The notes: generated from the letters alone by a model not told the origin. Numbered from the stretch's first letter, positions 27,201 through 35,280 are shown. The stretch: DNA of 64,000 nucleotides from Ktedonobacter robiniae (GCF_016587375.1 NZ_BNJG01000002.1:2542001-2606000), one strand, 5' to 3'. Program-made: numbers and translations.

Positions 27201-27339
27201 TCAGGAGATTGCCGATCAGCTCGTCGTTTCGCTGGCAACTGCGAAGAAACATGTCTCTAACATTCTGAGCAAGCTGGGGGCCGAGAATAGAGCACAGGCT
27301 ATTGCTCGCGTACGTGAGGTTCCCCGACGCATGCTTTAG
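24202..27339 (+). CDS. large LuxR-family STAND regulator (MalT type), paralogue B
   Basis: A 1045-residue regulator. Start 24202 (MPKPSLYVLTWSEE) is chosen by alignment with paralogues A and C; the ribosome site is weak, and a TTG at 24133 is an alternative. The N-module (1-105) has SFAFEGYGG, GYWYAYSRQ and KCYVGR. The NTPase has AAAGSGKTTLL and LILDDYHVI, followed by the arm region (REQDLRFTRAEV), a long TPR-like sensor and a C-terminal HTH (LTAREQEVLGLLAQGKTNQEIADQL). The stop codon TAG lies inside the hairpin at 27324-27348. It is probably an inducer-responsive activator; its promoter has the paired TTGGGTGA motif. Confidence 0.9.
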   Translation: MPKPSLYVLTWSEEQQCYELTTGGQFQRSFRQEDESEWLAWLGDQTSFAFEGYGGHLSIIKEDRPRGAGYWYAYSRQARRTHKCYVGRTATFARLEQAASNLIGKDGTSAKLAVRTARAVAVSEPQKALLSPVKQDLASLLTTKLSPPQLPPSLVERKRLLKDLDATSSHRLVLLSAAAGSGKTTLLSMWAARKRASTQAIAWLSLEEQDNDPLRFWSYVIAALRIHVPGVGETALSMLQAPRSPLLSTILTALINDLAACQVETVLILDDYHVINGPAIVSSFQFLLEHLPPRLHLVVAGRYDPQLALPRLRVRGQVVELREQDLRFTRAEVVDFFTQTMKLPLAEVEIDVLEQRVEGWIAGLQLVALAMRARADYSTFVQQLHSGQRFILEYMQEEILEHQTQEVQDFLLHTAILTRLQASLCQAVMEGTSAQACQQMLRTLEKANLFLVPLDEERHWYRFHSLFRDMLQARLQAIFPERVPVLHQRAARWYAQQGNTREAILHAIAGSDCAFAADLMEQSAEHMCLNGEIAQLYVWITGLPDPLLLAHAGLALTTTLQILLQALYDPDEQWNQAVSGTGQILKRIEMYLRSHKIPEVERHILQNRLDLLRGWIASRDVLIQKDGEQMRLLSSRLQELARDENVVWKMLPTYHLVAGEVKSVALLPLLSELKQQAEREQHPYEAIWMMERLGVIYRDRGQLRQAYQITNEALQRLQQMGKARSLFGYLHLHLAELHWTWSQLAEARTHLDAALQFARTWQHVDIQLTGCYQSIRMFLAMGQREEAEQALKEAEHLSQQSQWKHHRNLVMAGRALVWLAQGDLASASAWATHNEVKPHTFSYIHDEEYAEAIALVRVFLTLRRNTDALHLLNHMLVRAEQNESIWQVMPLLALQAAALQASGEDDRARQVTLRLLQLAEPTDYLRVYLDADTPLRQVLQSLLNPTITQHVHSLSSEVAIKTLLAAFEQQADQVVSLVLPWPLTAREQEVLGLLAQGKTNQEIADQLVVSLATAKKHVSNILSKLGAENRAQAIARVREVPRRML

Positions 27340-27348
27340 CAGCGTCGG
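27324..27348 (+). terminator. hairpin overlapping the stop codon of paralogue B
   Basis: CCGACGC-a-TGCT-tt-AGCA-GCGTCGG, the same dispersed hairpin as at 1094-1122. The TAG stop of the LuxR gene (27337-27339) is inside its loop/stem, so translation ends within the structure. Confidence 0.55.
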
Positions 27349-27487
27349 ACCCATCTGCTTGATGGGTGCTGTATTCAACAATTACTCCCCCTCTTCTTAT
27401 CCTTTAGGTTACTGTAATCAACATGGAGTTGGCATAAGATACCTCCACGCGAGCTGATACGAAAGAACAAGAAAGAGGTTTTCATAA

Positions 27488-28435
27488 ATGGCTATGAAAT
27501 TTGGCATTTTGCTACCACAGGGCTGGACGATGGACCTGGTAGACATCAAGGATCCTGTTGAGGCATATGAGGCCATGACCCAGGTGGCGCAGACAGCGGA
27601 TGAGTTGGGCTTTGAGGCTGCGTACCTGGTCGATCACTTTCATACAATTCCAGAGCCTTCGCAGGAGTTTACATTCGAGTGCTGGACAGCGGCGGCAGCG
27701 CTGGCGCGCGATACCAAGCGCATTCGCATCGGCCAGATGGTAACATGCAATGGCTATCGCAATCCCGCATTGCTGGCCAAGATGGCCAGCACAGTGGATG
27801 TGCTCTCACATGGGCGCCTAAACTTTGGTATTGGATCTGGCTGGTATGAGCATGAGTATCGCGCCTATGGCTATGAGTATCCCGATGCGCCCGAGCGGCT
27901 GCGCTATGTGCGCGAGGCGGTGCAGGTGATTCTCGCCATGTGGACCCAGGAAGAGGCCTACTTCGAAGGCAAATACTACCAGGTGCGTGGGGCCATCAAT
28001 CAGCCCAAAGGTGTACAAAAGCCGCACATTCCATTGCTGATTGGCGGAGATGGCGAGAAGGTCACGCTGAAGATGGTGGCACAGTATGCAGATGCCTGCA
28101 ATGTCGGCAACGATCTCGCGACCATTGGGCATAAATTTGATGTGCTTAAAGCACACTGTGAAGCCGTTGGGCGCGACTATGAGAGTATCCGCCGTACGAC
28201 TACCACCTTCTGCTCGATTGGCGCGACCGACGAAGAGGCGCTGGAGAAGATCCCGCCTGTTGTGCGGGCCAACTTTGGTGACCGCATCGACATTGCCCTG
28301 ATCGGTAGCCCTGATACGATTCGCCAGCGCCTGAAGGCGTATGAAGATGCCGGAGTGCAGGAACTGGTGATACGCTTCTTTGATATGCCACAATTGGAGG
28401 GCATACGCATGTTTGCCAGGGCATTTATCGACTAA
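27488..28435 (+). CDS. LLM class (F420-type) oxidoreductase
   Basis: A 315-residue luciferase-like monooxygenase-fold protein. Features include the N-terminal strand MKFGILLPQG, AYLVDHFHTIPEP, the TKRIRIGQMVTCNGYRNPALLA region that binds the coenzyme, and GRLNFGIGSGWYEHEYRAYG, a strong F420-dependent LLM signature. A late conserved piece is IALIGSPDTIRQRLKAYEDAG. Such enzymes use reduced F420 or FMN to reduce or oxidise small organics; the substrate is not predictable. AGAGG precedes ATG 27488. It lies between LuxR paralogues B and C. Confidence 0.9.
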   Translation: MAMKFGILLPQGWTMDLVDIKDPVEAYEAMTQVAQTADELGFEAAYLVDHFHTIPEPSQEFTFECWTAAAALARDTKRIRIGQMVTCNGYRNPALLAKMASTVDVLSHGRLNFGIGSGWYEHEYRAYGYEYPDAPERLRYVREAVQVILAMWTQEEAYFEGKYYQVRGAINQPKGVQKPHIPLLIGGDGEKVTLKMVAQYADACNVGNDLATIGHKFDVLKAHCEAVGRDYESIRRTTTTFCSIGATDEEALEKIPPVVRANFGDRIDIALIGSPDTIRQRLKAYEDAGVQELVIRFFDMPQLEGIRMFARAFID

Positions 28436-28542
28436 TAGGGGATTCGTGTTTGTGCATGAATTCTAGGTGCGGGCCGACGCTGCTAAAACACACGTCTACA
28501 TATGCTTTTATATGTAAAAATATCTCTGAATATTGGCCTGAA

Positions 28543-30267
28543 TTAAAGGCGCAGGCGGAGGGCCTGGACTTTTGCCATGGCCTGAGTGCGGCTGCGAACG
28601 TGTAGTTTGCTACAGATGTTGGAGACGTGTTTCTTGACGGTGTTGGTACTCAGGACGAGGCGATACGCGATCTCGCGGTTGGAAATGCCATCCAGGAGCA
28701 ATTGCAAGACCTCCCGTTCGCGGGCTGTGAGCGACTGCTCCTGAGGCTGATCTTGTGGAAGTGATGCCTCCAGGGTATGAGGCGCCCCCTCGGAGGGTAA
28801 TCCTTGCTGCTCCCACCAGTGGCTGGCGCGTGCATGCAGTTGTGGAATCAATGCGGGCGTGGTCTGCTGTAGCCGCTGGCGCAGGGCTTCGGCAAAGAGT
28901 CGGTGATAGCGATACCACTGGCCCTCGTCATCGAGTGCCAGCAGGAATAAATTATTGTGTTCTAACAATTCGAGCAGGGCCTTGCTTCCCCCTTGCTCGC
29001 GTACTGCATCGCAGAGCGGCGCACTTAAGCGTTCCAGAATGCACGTCTGTAATAAAAACTCCTGCACGGTCTCGCTCTGCTGATGCAGAACCTCTTCGAG
29101 GAGGTAGTCCACGATATAGTGATGACTGCCGCTGAAAGCCGCGATAAAGGTTTCAGTGTCAGCGCGTCCCTGGAGGGAGACGGCGGCGAGTTGTAGCCCT
29201 GTAATCCAGCCTTCAGTACGTGTATGCAGGAGTAAACTCTCTTCCCTAGTAAGCGAAAGCTCAGCTACATCTGCCAGGAATGTGGCGGCCTCCTCGGACG
29301 TAAAACGCAGGTCGGTAGCACGCAATTCCAGCAGGTTGCCCTGTCCACGCAGGTGTGCCAATGGGAGAGGTGGATCTTCACGTGTAGCGAGAACCAGGTG
29401 TACCTGGGGTGGCATATGTTTGAGCAAGAAGGAGAGGGCATAATGAATTGAGGGATCGGTGATGACCTGGTAGTTATCCAGAACAAGCACGACATGCTCT
29501 CGTGTATTGGCGCGACGCATCAGCAAATCATTGATCAGCAGTGTCAACAGCGTCTCCATTGGGGGCAGATTTGGCTGCATCTGCCTGAATGTATCCAGGT
29601 GAGGATCGTTGGGCTGCAAGGCTGCTAACAGGTAGGAGACAAAGCGTACAGGCTCATTATCCTGTGGCTCAAGCGAGAGCCAGGCGACAGAGGAGGGATG
29701 GGTGTGTAGCCAGTTGGCGAGCAGGGTGGTCTTACCGAAGCCAACCGGCGCTGAGATAAGGGTCAGCGTGCGTTGCAAACCCTGTTCGAGCCGGTTAATC
29801 AATCGCGGTCTATGCACCAGGTGTGGGCGTGGGCGTGGCATATGAAATTTCGTGGCGAGCAGAGGATGGCTCTGCGCTGATGAGGGTGTCAGGCTCGTCT
29901 GTGACTCAATTGAGGCTCTATTCCTGGCATGTTTTTCTTCCGCTTTATCGAGTCCCAGGACTTGAGCCACCTCCTCCAGGTGAGGAATGCTCAGGTTGGT
30001 TTCTCTCCCAAGGTAGCGCTTAGTTACCTTGCCCTTGATACGCGCATAGGCGTACCAGTAGCCATCACCACGCTGCCTTCGTTCTTTGCACGCCGTATAT
30101 GAGCCATGTCTCCCATGAAACGCGAACGACGAGACCTGGCTTATCCATGCCAACCATAAATGTTTCTCGTTGGCGATATCGCGAACTTCATTGTTCTGGT
30201 ATTCATGTAGCTCATATACATGACGCAATGACGACCAGAAGATGGTGTAGCGTGCCTTCTTTGGCAT
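28543..30267 (-). CDS. short LuxR-family STAND regulator, paralogue C (no TPR sensor)
   Basis: A 574-residue paralogue of A and B. It has the N-module (1-105; WSSLRHVYEL, SFAFHGRHG, YWYAYAR, KRYLGR), an NTPase (SAPVGFGKTTLL; LVLDNYQVI) and the arm domain ending around ALRQRLQQTTPALIPQLHAR. It then passes after about 30 residues straight into the LuxR HTH (LTAREREVLQLLLDGISNREIAYRL). The about 450-residue TPR-like sensor of A and B is absent, so the inducer input must differ or be lost. AAAGGGG precedes the start. An inverted pair of TGTTGGGTGACA lies just upstream. Confidence 0.9.
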   Translation of the reverse strand: MPKKARYTIFWSSLRHVYELHEYQNNEVRDIANEKHLWLAWISQVSSFAFHGRHGSYTACKERRQRGDGYWYAYARIKGKVTKRYLGRETNLSIPHLEEVAQVLGLDKAEEKHARNRASIESQTSLTPSSAQSHPLLATKFHMPRPRPHLVHRPRLINRLEQGLQRTLTLISAPVGFGKTTLLANWLHTHPSSVAWLSLEPQDNEPVRFVSYLLAALQPNDPHLDTFRQMQPNLPPMETLLTLLINDLLMRRANTREHVVLVLDNYQVITDPSIHYALSFLLKHMPPQVHLVLATREDPPLPLAHLRGQGNLLELRATDLRFTSEEAATFLADVAELSLTREESLLLHTRTEGWITGLQLAAVSLQGRADTETFIAAFSGSHHYIVDYLLEEVLHQQSETVQEFLLQTCILERLSAPLCDAVREQGGSKALLELLEHNNLFLLALDDEGQWYRYHRLFAEALRQRLQQTTPALIPQLHARASHWWEQQGLPSEGAPHTLEASLPQDQPQEQSLTAREREVLQLLLDGISNREIAYRLVLSTNTVKKHVSNICSKLHVRSRTQAMAKVQALRLRL

Positions 30268-30617
30268 TGCATCCCCTTTAGCCTTTCATGGGTTGTCACC
30301 CAACAGCAACATTGCTGGGAGTAGTGGATCTTTCGTGATCAATTGTTGGGTGACATATATTTACCCGTTTGGCAATGAACACGTGTAACATTCGTTTGTA
30401 TGAATACTACCATCTTACTTTTTCGCTGTCAAGGAATGGATGTGTCTCTTTTGAAGCCTTCGCGCTTGTGGGTACGTAGCGAGCCGAGATAGAGGTAAGG
30501 AGAGAATTGGAAGGATCAACCTATCAGACAATAAACCATTGACAATTGCCTGTCCTACATGAGATAGTGCTTGTAATAATATGAACACACGTTACTCATA
30601 GGCAGGGATTTAATGTT
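30268..30617. other. 350-bp intergenic region between LuxR paralogue C and LacI
   Basis: Holds the inverted TGTTGGGTGACA pair (30294-30355) and a likely LacI-gene promoter TTGACA (30539-30544), 18 nt, GATAGT (30563-30568). No gene is seen. Confidence 0.5.
30294..30355 (-). promoter_or_regulatory. inverted TGTCACCCAACA pair upstream of LuxR paralogue C
   Basis: TGTCACCCAACA (30294-30305) and TGTTGGGTGACA (30344-30355) are exact 12-bp inverted copies, 50 bp centre to centre, starting 26 bp upstream of the start codon. The core matches the motif before paralogues A and B but is arranged as an inverted pair. Confidence 0.6.
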
Positions 30618-31649
30618 ATGGTCACAAGCGAGCAGGTTGCTCGATTAGCAGGTGTCTCACGGGCGACGGTTTCGCGTGCGCTGAATGGATCGGCACATGT
30701 GAGCGAAGAGACAAGAGAGCGCATCCAGGCGGCTATCGCCGCGCTTGGTTATGAGCCGGATGTGGTGGCTCAAAGCCTGGTGCGCCAGCGTTCCTACGTT
30801 CTGGCTATAAGCCTCTTCCCCGAGGATGACAACGAAAAGTTCTTAGCGCACCTTGGACAAACCTCGCAGTATATCTACCTGGATATCCTGAAGAATATTG
30901 AGCGCGAGGCCAGGTCTGTAGGCTATGATCTGCTTGTACCTTCGCGCCCCCTGGGGCATTCTCCAAAGCATTATATTCGGAGCTTGCAGACACGGCGCGT
31001 GGCAGGCGTCATTATGCTGCATGCGACAGAGGAGCGTATCCAGGCCTTGATCGATTCGAATCTTCCCACGGTCTTTGTTGATCGCATCGCCCAGGGGAGG
31101 CGCGCAACCTATGTGAAGTCGGATAACTTAGATGGGGAACGCCAGGCGACCGCGTACCTGCTATCCCTGGGCCATAGACACATCGCCATGTTGACTGGAA
31201 AGACGGCCGATCTGGCAGGGATGGAGCGTCTCCAGGGCTTTCAGCAGGCCCTGATTCACGCTGGGATCAAGCCCGACCCCGGCCTGGTGCGCCACTCAGG
31301 CTGGAACATCTCTGAGGCATATGAGGCCGCGAAGATCCTGTTGGCCGAACGGCGCGACTTTACAGCGATTGTAGCCGCCAGTGATATGATTGCCATGGGG
31401 GTTCTTCGCGCCCTCAATGAACAGGGGATGCGTGTTCCAGAGGATATATCGCTCATTGGCTTCGATGATGTTGAATTCAGCCAGTATACCTATCCACCCC
31501 TCACGACTATGCGTCAGGACAACGCCACTATTGGGCAAGGGGCAGTGCAGCGCCTCATATGCCTGCTAGACGGGACGGAAGATGTTATTCCCTTAAATAT
31601 CTCCACCCAACTTGTCATACGCCAATCCACGGCCCCCGCTCCTGCGTAG
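30618..31649 (+). CDS. LacI family transcriptional regulator
   Basis: A 343-residue repressor. The N-terminal LacI HTH (TSEQVARLAGVSRATVSRAL, then VSEETRERIQAAIAALGYEP) covers residues 2-57 and includes the hinge helix. The periplasmic-binding-protein-like ligand domain follows, with VFVDRIAQG and the dimerisation region. A sugar is the usual ligand. It is convergent with the sugar ABC importer at 31785-35180, which suggests control of that operon; a palindrome at 35256-35280 upstream of the operon is a possible binding site. Confidence 0.93.
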   Translation: MVTSEQVARLAGVSRATVSRALNGSAHVSEETRERIQAAIAALGYEPDVVAQSLVRQRSYVLAISLFPEDDNEKFLAHLGQTSQYIYLDILKNIEREARSVGYDLLVPSRPLGHSPKHYIRSLQTRRVAGVIMLHATEERIQALIDSNLPTVFVDRIAQGRRATYVKSDNLDGERQATAYLLSLGHRHIAMLTGKTADLAGMERLQGFQQALIHAGIKPDPGLVRHSGWNISEAYEAAKILLAERRDFTAIVAASDMIAMGVLRALNEQGMRVPEDISLIGFDDVEFSQYTYPPLTTMRQDNATIGQGAVQRLICLLDGTEDVIPLNISTQLVIRQSTAPAPA

Positions 31650-31692
31650 AAGAGGCGTCCCATTCTCAGCACACCTGTGGTGCTTCGTATAG

Positions 31693-31749
31693 GGTAAGGG
31701 TGTGTGGTGGCGCGCTGGAAGAGCCAGCGCGCCACCACACACCCTTACC
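31693..31749. terminator. 26-bp-arm hairpin between LacI and ABC importer
   Basis: GGTAAGGGTGTGTGGTGGCG... at 31693-31718 and its exact complement at 31724-31749, loop AAGAG. It separates the convergent LacI gene and the importer operon. A bidirectional terminator is likely. Confidence 0.65.
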
Positions 31750-31751
31750 AG

Positions 31752-31777
31752 GCGAGCCACTACGTGGCGAGAAGTCA
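31752..31777 (+). repeat. dispersed 26-bp repeat, copy 2
   Basis: GCGAGCCAC-tac-GTGGCGAGAAGTCA matches the sequence at 13058-13084 apart from the 3-nt loop. It lies just past the permease stop, next to the long hairpin. Confidence 0.45.
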
Positions 31778-31784
31778 TTTCCTC

Positions 31785-32693
31785 TTACGCCTTTAAGCCT
31801 GTCATCGCGATGCCGCGAATGATGTGGCGCTGGGCCAGGATGTAAACGATCAGGACAGGCACGACCGCGATCACTGAGCCAGCCATGACCAGCGTCCACT
31901 CCGTGGCATACTGTCCACGGAACTGGTTAAGCATTAGGGGAACAGTAAAGTTCTCTGGCGTGTTGAGCATGATCAGGGGGCGGAGAAAGTCATTCCATTG
32001 GCCCAGGAAGGCGAAGATTCCCCACGCGGCGAGGGGGGCCTTGAGCAAGGGCAGAATGACTTGCCAGAAAATTTTCCAGCGGTTGGCGCCGTCGACGATT
32101 GCCGCCTCCTCCAGTTCAATCGGTATTCCGAGAATAAACTGGCGCATCATGAAGACGCCAAGGGCGCTGAAGAGCGCGGGCGGCAGGATAAGCGAGAGCA
32201 GGGTATCAAGCAGGTTCAGCTCTTTCATGGTGAGGAAGATCGGAATGATGGTGAGCTGGAAGGGAATCATCATTGTCGCCAGGAAGGCAATGAAGATAAT
32301 ATTGCGTCCGGGAAACTCGATACGCGCAAAAGCATAGCCAGCCATCGAGCAGGTAATTAACTGGAAGAAGGTGACGCTGACAGCGACGATGGTGCTATTC
32401 ATGTAGGCCAGATTGAAGGGCAGGGCATTGAGCGATTGTGGATAATTTCCCCACAGAAAGGGATTGGGAATCCAGGTGGGCGGAACGCTAAAGGCCTGGC
32501 TTGTGCTCTCTAGCGACGTGATAAGCATCCAGATAAATGGGGCCGCCATAAAGATAGCGCCAATGATCAGGATAAAGTGGAGAACCACGTCAAAGACTAT
32601 ACTTGAAGGTCTTCTACCTGTCTTCCTCGTGGCTCGCGCTACTGTCTTCTGACTAACTTCGCTTGTTCCCGGGTTTAGAGTTTCTTGTAACAT
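31785..32693 (-). CDS. carbohydrate ABC transporter permease (MalG type)
   Basis: A 302-residue inner-membrane permease with about six helices. The ABC-permease EAA loop is clear: EEAAIVDGANRWKIFWQVILPLL, which docks to the ATPase. The length and the C-terminal IIRGIAMTGLKA are typical of CUT1 MalG-type subunits. It is the last gene of the operon SBP-MalF-MalG and forms the membrane channel with the MalF-type partner. Confidence 0.93.
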   Translation of the reverse strand: MLQETLNPGTSEVSQKTVARATRKTGRRPSSIVFDVVLHFILIIGAIFMAAPFIWMLITSLESTSQAFSVPPTWIPNPFLWGNYPQSLNALPFNLAYMNSTIVAVSVTFFQLITCSMAGYAFARIEFPGRNIIFIAFLATMMIPFQLTIIPIFLTMKELNLLDTLLSLILPPALFSALGVFMMRQFILGIPIELEEAAIVDGANRWKIFWQVILPLLKAPLAAWGIFAFLGQWNDFLRPLIMLNTPENFTVPLMLNQFRGQYATEWTLVMAGSVIAVVPVLIVYILAQRHIIRGIAMTGLKA

Positions 32694-32723
32694 ATGCTCG
32701 CTCCTCCTTCTTCTTTACGCGCG

Positions 32724-33671
32724 TTACACATCGTAGTTTACCCAGCGTCTTTGCAGCCGGAACTGGATCAAGGTCACGACCAGTAGGATTACAAACAGGA
32801 TGACAGCAACGGCGCTGGCCTGGCCAAACTGAGCTGACTCAAAGCCCAGGTGATACAGGTCATATACCATGGTGTAGCTGTCTTTGCCTGGTCCACCACC
32901 TGTGAGGACGAAGGTGAGGTCAAAGACCTGGAACGAATTGATGATAGAGATCACCGTCGTAAAGAAGAGGCTTGGCGTCAGCATAGGCAGGGTGACGTTC
33001 CAGAAGACCTGGAACCGATTCGCGCCATCGATGCGTGCCGCCTCAGTGTATGAGACTGGAATGCCCTGGAGCGCCGCCAGGAGGATGACCATATTGAAGC
33101 CCAGGCCCTGCCAGGTGCCGACCATGGCCAGCGAAGGAATGACATAGTTCGAGTTTGTGAGCCAGCCTACACCACTGGCATGGAACCAGGAACGCAAGAG
33201 CGTATTGATCAGGCCGAAGTCGCTGTTGAGCAACCAGGCCCACATCACGCCGACAGCCACTGAACCTGTGATATAGGGCATAAAGTAGAGTACGCGATAG
33301 GCGCTTTTGCCGCGTACATTATTGAGACCAAGCGCGATGATTAGGGCCAGAATCAGCCCACCGGGCACTGCGAGGACCGTGTAATAAATGGTGTGTAGGA
33401 GTGAGATGCGTAGATCATCACCTGTGAACTGGTCGATGTAGTTCTGTATGCCTACAAAGTTGACTGCTCCCAGGCCATCCCAGCTTGCCAGGCTGAGATA
33501 GAAGACCGAGACAAGGGGAATCAAGGAGAACACGAGCAGCCCTATCAACTGTGGCAGGATAAAGACGTACCCCCAGCCTCTATCTCTCCTGGCTCGCTCA
33601 CTTGGCCTGCCTTTTTTAGGAATAGCAGGGATAGCCCCAGGTATGTCTAGTGATTGCACTTGAAAATCCAT
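32724..33671 (-). CDS. carbohydrate ABC transporter permease (MalF type)
   Basis: A 315-residue permease; start 33671 has GAGGAGGGG upstream, so the earlier in-frame start is rejected. About six to seven helices, first at GWGYVFILPQLIGLLVFSLI. The EAA loop is TEAARIDGANRFQVFWNVTLPML, and the C-terminal portion contains FDLTFVLTGGGPGKDSYTMV, a strong CUT1 signature. It heterodimerises with the MalG-type permease 30 bp downstream. No ATPase gene is in this operon, so a shared ATPase elsewhere is expected. Confidence 0.93.
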   Translation of the reverse strand: MDFQVQSLDIPGAIPAIPKKGRPSERARRDRGWGYVFILPQLIGLLVFSLIPLVSVFYLSLASWDGLGAVNFVGIQNYIDQFTGDDLRISLLHTIYYTVLAVPGGLILALIIALGLNNVRGKSAYRVLYFMPYITGSVAVGVMWAWLLNSDFGLINTLLRSWFHASGVGWLTNSNYVIPSLAMVGTWQGLGFNMVILLAALQGIPVSYTEAARIDGANRFQVFWNVTLPMLTPSLFFTTVISIINSFQVFDLTFVLTGGGPGKDSYTMVYDLYHLGFESAQFGQASAVAVILFVILLVVTLIQFRLQRRWVNYDV

Positions 33672-33797
33672 AGCTATGACCCCTCCTCTGTTACGTTTAT
33701 TTTCATGATGAGAAGGTAGTGTGGGAAGGCTTTCGGCTTGGCACCTGAAGCTTTCCCACAACTCCAAACAAAACTCTATCGCTACATATACAAGCGT

Positions 33798-35180
33798 TTA
33801 CTGCGCGTTCTGCTGGGCCTTCTGAATACGAGGATTGGCCATAGTGGCGATCCCGCTCAGGGCGGTTTTGACGTCTTTCCCCTGCAACCAGACAGGGTCA
33901 AGCGCCGTCTTGATGTCATCGGTCAAGCCGGGGACATTGCCTTCCGCGGGGAAGAGACCATAGCCGGCATTGCGGGCATCGATCAGGTAGTGGGCGTGGG
34001 CGGGATCATTGCCGTCCGTGACCACCTTTTCCGTCTCGGATGACTGGATGGATGGCACGGCATTGCCGCCACCTTGCAGGCGGAACTTCTGGCCCTCGGC
34101 CGAGACATAATTGGTCAGGAAATCAAAGGCCTGGTCCTTTAGCTTGGTCTTATTATTGATGACCATATATGCCAGGGCTACGGGCGTGGGTCCGCCCTTA
34201 CCACCGGGCGCGGGGAAGGGGACACAGTCATATTTCATCCCACTGGCAGCGTGGAACTCGGGGAGGTCCCAGCGCCCAACGGAGATAAATCCGGTCTGGC
34301 CGCTAATCAGCGCGAGGTCAGAGCCCTGGCCCTTGGGCAGGCTGCCAGCGTAGACAATGGTTTTCTTCTTCGTATTATCGGCCAACCAGGTGAAGGCATC
34401 GACCGACTTGGGATCTTCATGCGCGATGAAGTCGCCATAGCCATCCTTGTCATAGATCTTGCCGCCATTGGAGGTGGCCCAGCAATAGTACTGCATATCC
34501 CAGGCGTCCAGCACAAAGCCATACTTCCCCTTGGCCTTGATCTTGTCCATCATCTCCTGGAAAGCATCACGCGTCCACTTCCCCTGCTCATACATATCGG
34601 CTGGCATGGTGGTGATACCCGCATCCTGTAGCACCTTCTCGTTGTACCAGAGCAGGAGGGGGTTACAGTCGACGGGGACGCCAAAGATCTTGCCGCTCTG
34701 CGTCTTGGAGGCGCCCCAGAGGCCCGGCAGATAATCGCTTGCCTTCGCTTTGCTCTTGGAGCTGTCCAGCAGATCGTTTAACTGCATGACGGTCTTGTTG
34801 GCGACCAGCTTGCCAATATCGCCATCTCCTACGTAGAAGCAATCGGGGGCCACACCTCCATTGAGTTCGGTCAATATTTTGGAAAAATAATTGTTATTGG
34901 CCGAGGGGATAAAGCTATACTGGACATTCGTGTTGTGGGTCTTGTTGTAGTTCGCGGTGAAATCCTTAAAGCGCTGGATCTCACCGGTGTTGGCCCAGTT
35001 CGACCACTTGATGGAACTGCCGGAACCTCCACCACCAGAGCCATTGGTTGTGCAGGCCGCCACGATGGCCTCAACGCCAGCAAGAGAAATACCAAGTGCC
35101 GTCGCTCGGCGAATAAAAGAGCGGCGATCTATCCTTCCGGCCTGAAACGCATTTACCAGATTGTTCTGAGAAGTGCTCAT
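33798..35180 (-). CDS. Tat-exported sugar-binding lipoprotein
   Basis: A 460-residue extracellular solute-binding protein of family 1 type. The signal is twin-arginine (DRRSFIRRATALGISLAG), followed by lipobox IVAAC, so the protein is exported folded and lipid-anchored. The domain shows typical SBP pieces: FKDFTANYNKTH, GGVAPDCFYVGDGDI, FGVPVDCNPLLLWYNEKVL and GFISVGRWDLPEF. It captures a carbohydrate for the two permeases downstream; the ligand is not predictable. It is the first gene of the operon, transcribed toward the convergent LacI gene. Confidence 0.93.
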   Translation of the reverse strand: MSTSQNNLVNAFQAGRIDRRSFIRRATALGISLAGVEAIVAACTTNGSGGGGSGSSIKWSNWANTGEIQRFKDFTANYNKTHNTNVQYSFIPSANNNYFSKILTELNGGVAPDCFYVGDGDIGKLVANKTVMQLNDLLDSSKSKAKASDYLPGLWGASKTQSGKIFGVPVDCNPLLLWYNEKVLQDAGITTMPADMYEQGKWTRDAFQEMMDKIKAKGKYGFVLDAWDMQYYCWATSNGGKIYDKDGYGDFIAHEDPKSVDAFTWLADNTKKKTIVYAGSLPKGQGSDLALISGQTGFISVGRWDLPEFHAASGMKYDCVPFPAPGGKGGPTPVALAYMVINNKTKLKDQAFDFLTNYVSAEGQKFRLQGGGNAVPSIQSSETEKVVTDGNDPAHAHYLIDARNAGYGLFPAEGNVPGLTDDIKTALDPVWLQGKDVKTALSGIATMANPRIQKAQQNAQ

Positions 35181-35255
35181 ACTACCTTTTTTCTCCTTGT
35201 CTTGGGACAGATAAGTGAGCTGAGGGTCAGAGTATCACTATTGAGATAATGACTG

Positions 35256-35280
35256 TTAGAGTCGTTCTCAAAGACTCTAA
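35256..35280 (-). promoter_or_regulatory. 25-bp dyad upstream of the ABC importer operon
   Basis: TTAGAGTC (35256-35263) and GACTCTAA (35273-35280) with a 9-nt spacer, 76 bp upstream of the solute-binding gene. Position and symmetry suit an operator, possibly for the LacI protein at the other end of the locus. Confidence 0.5.
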
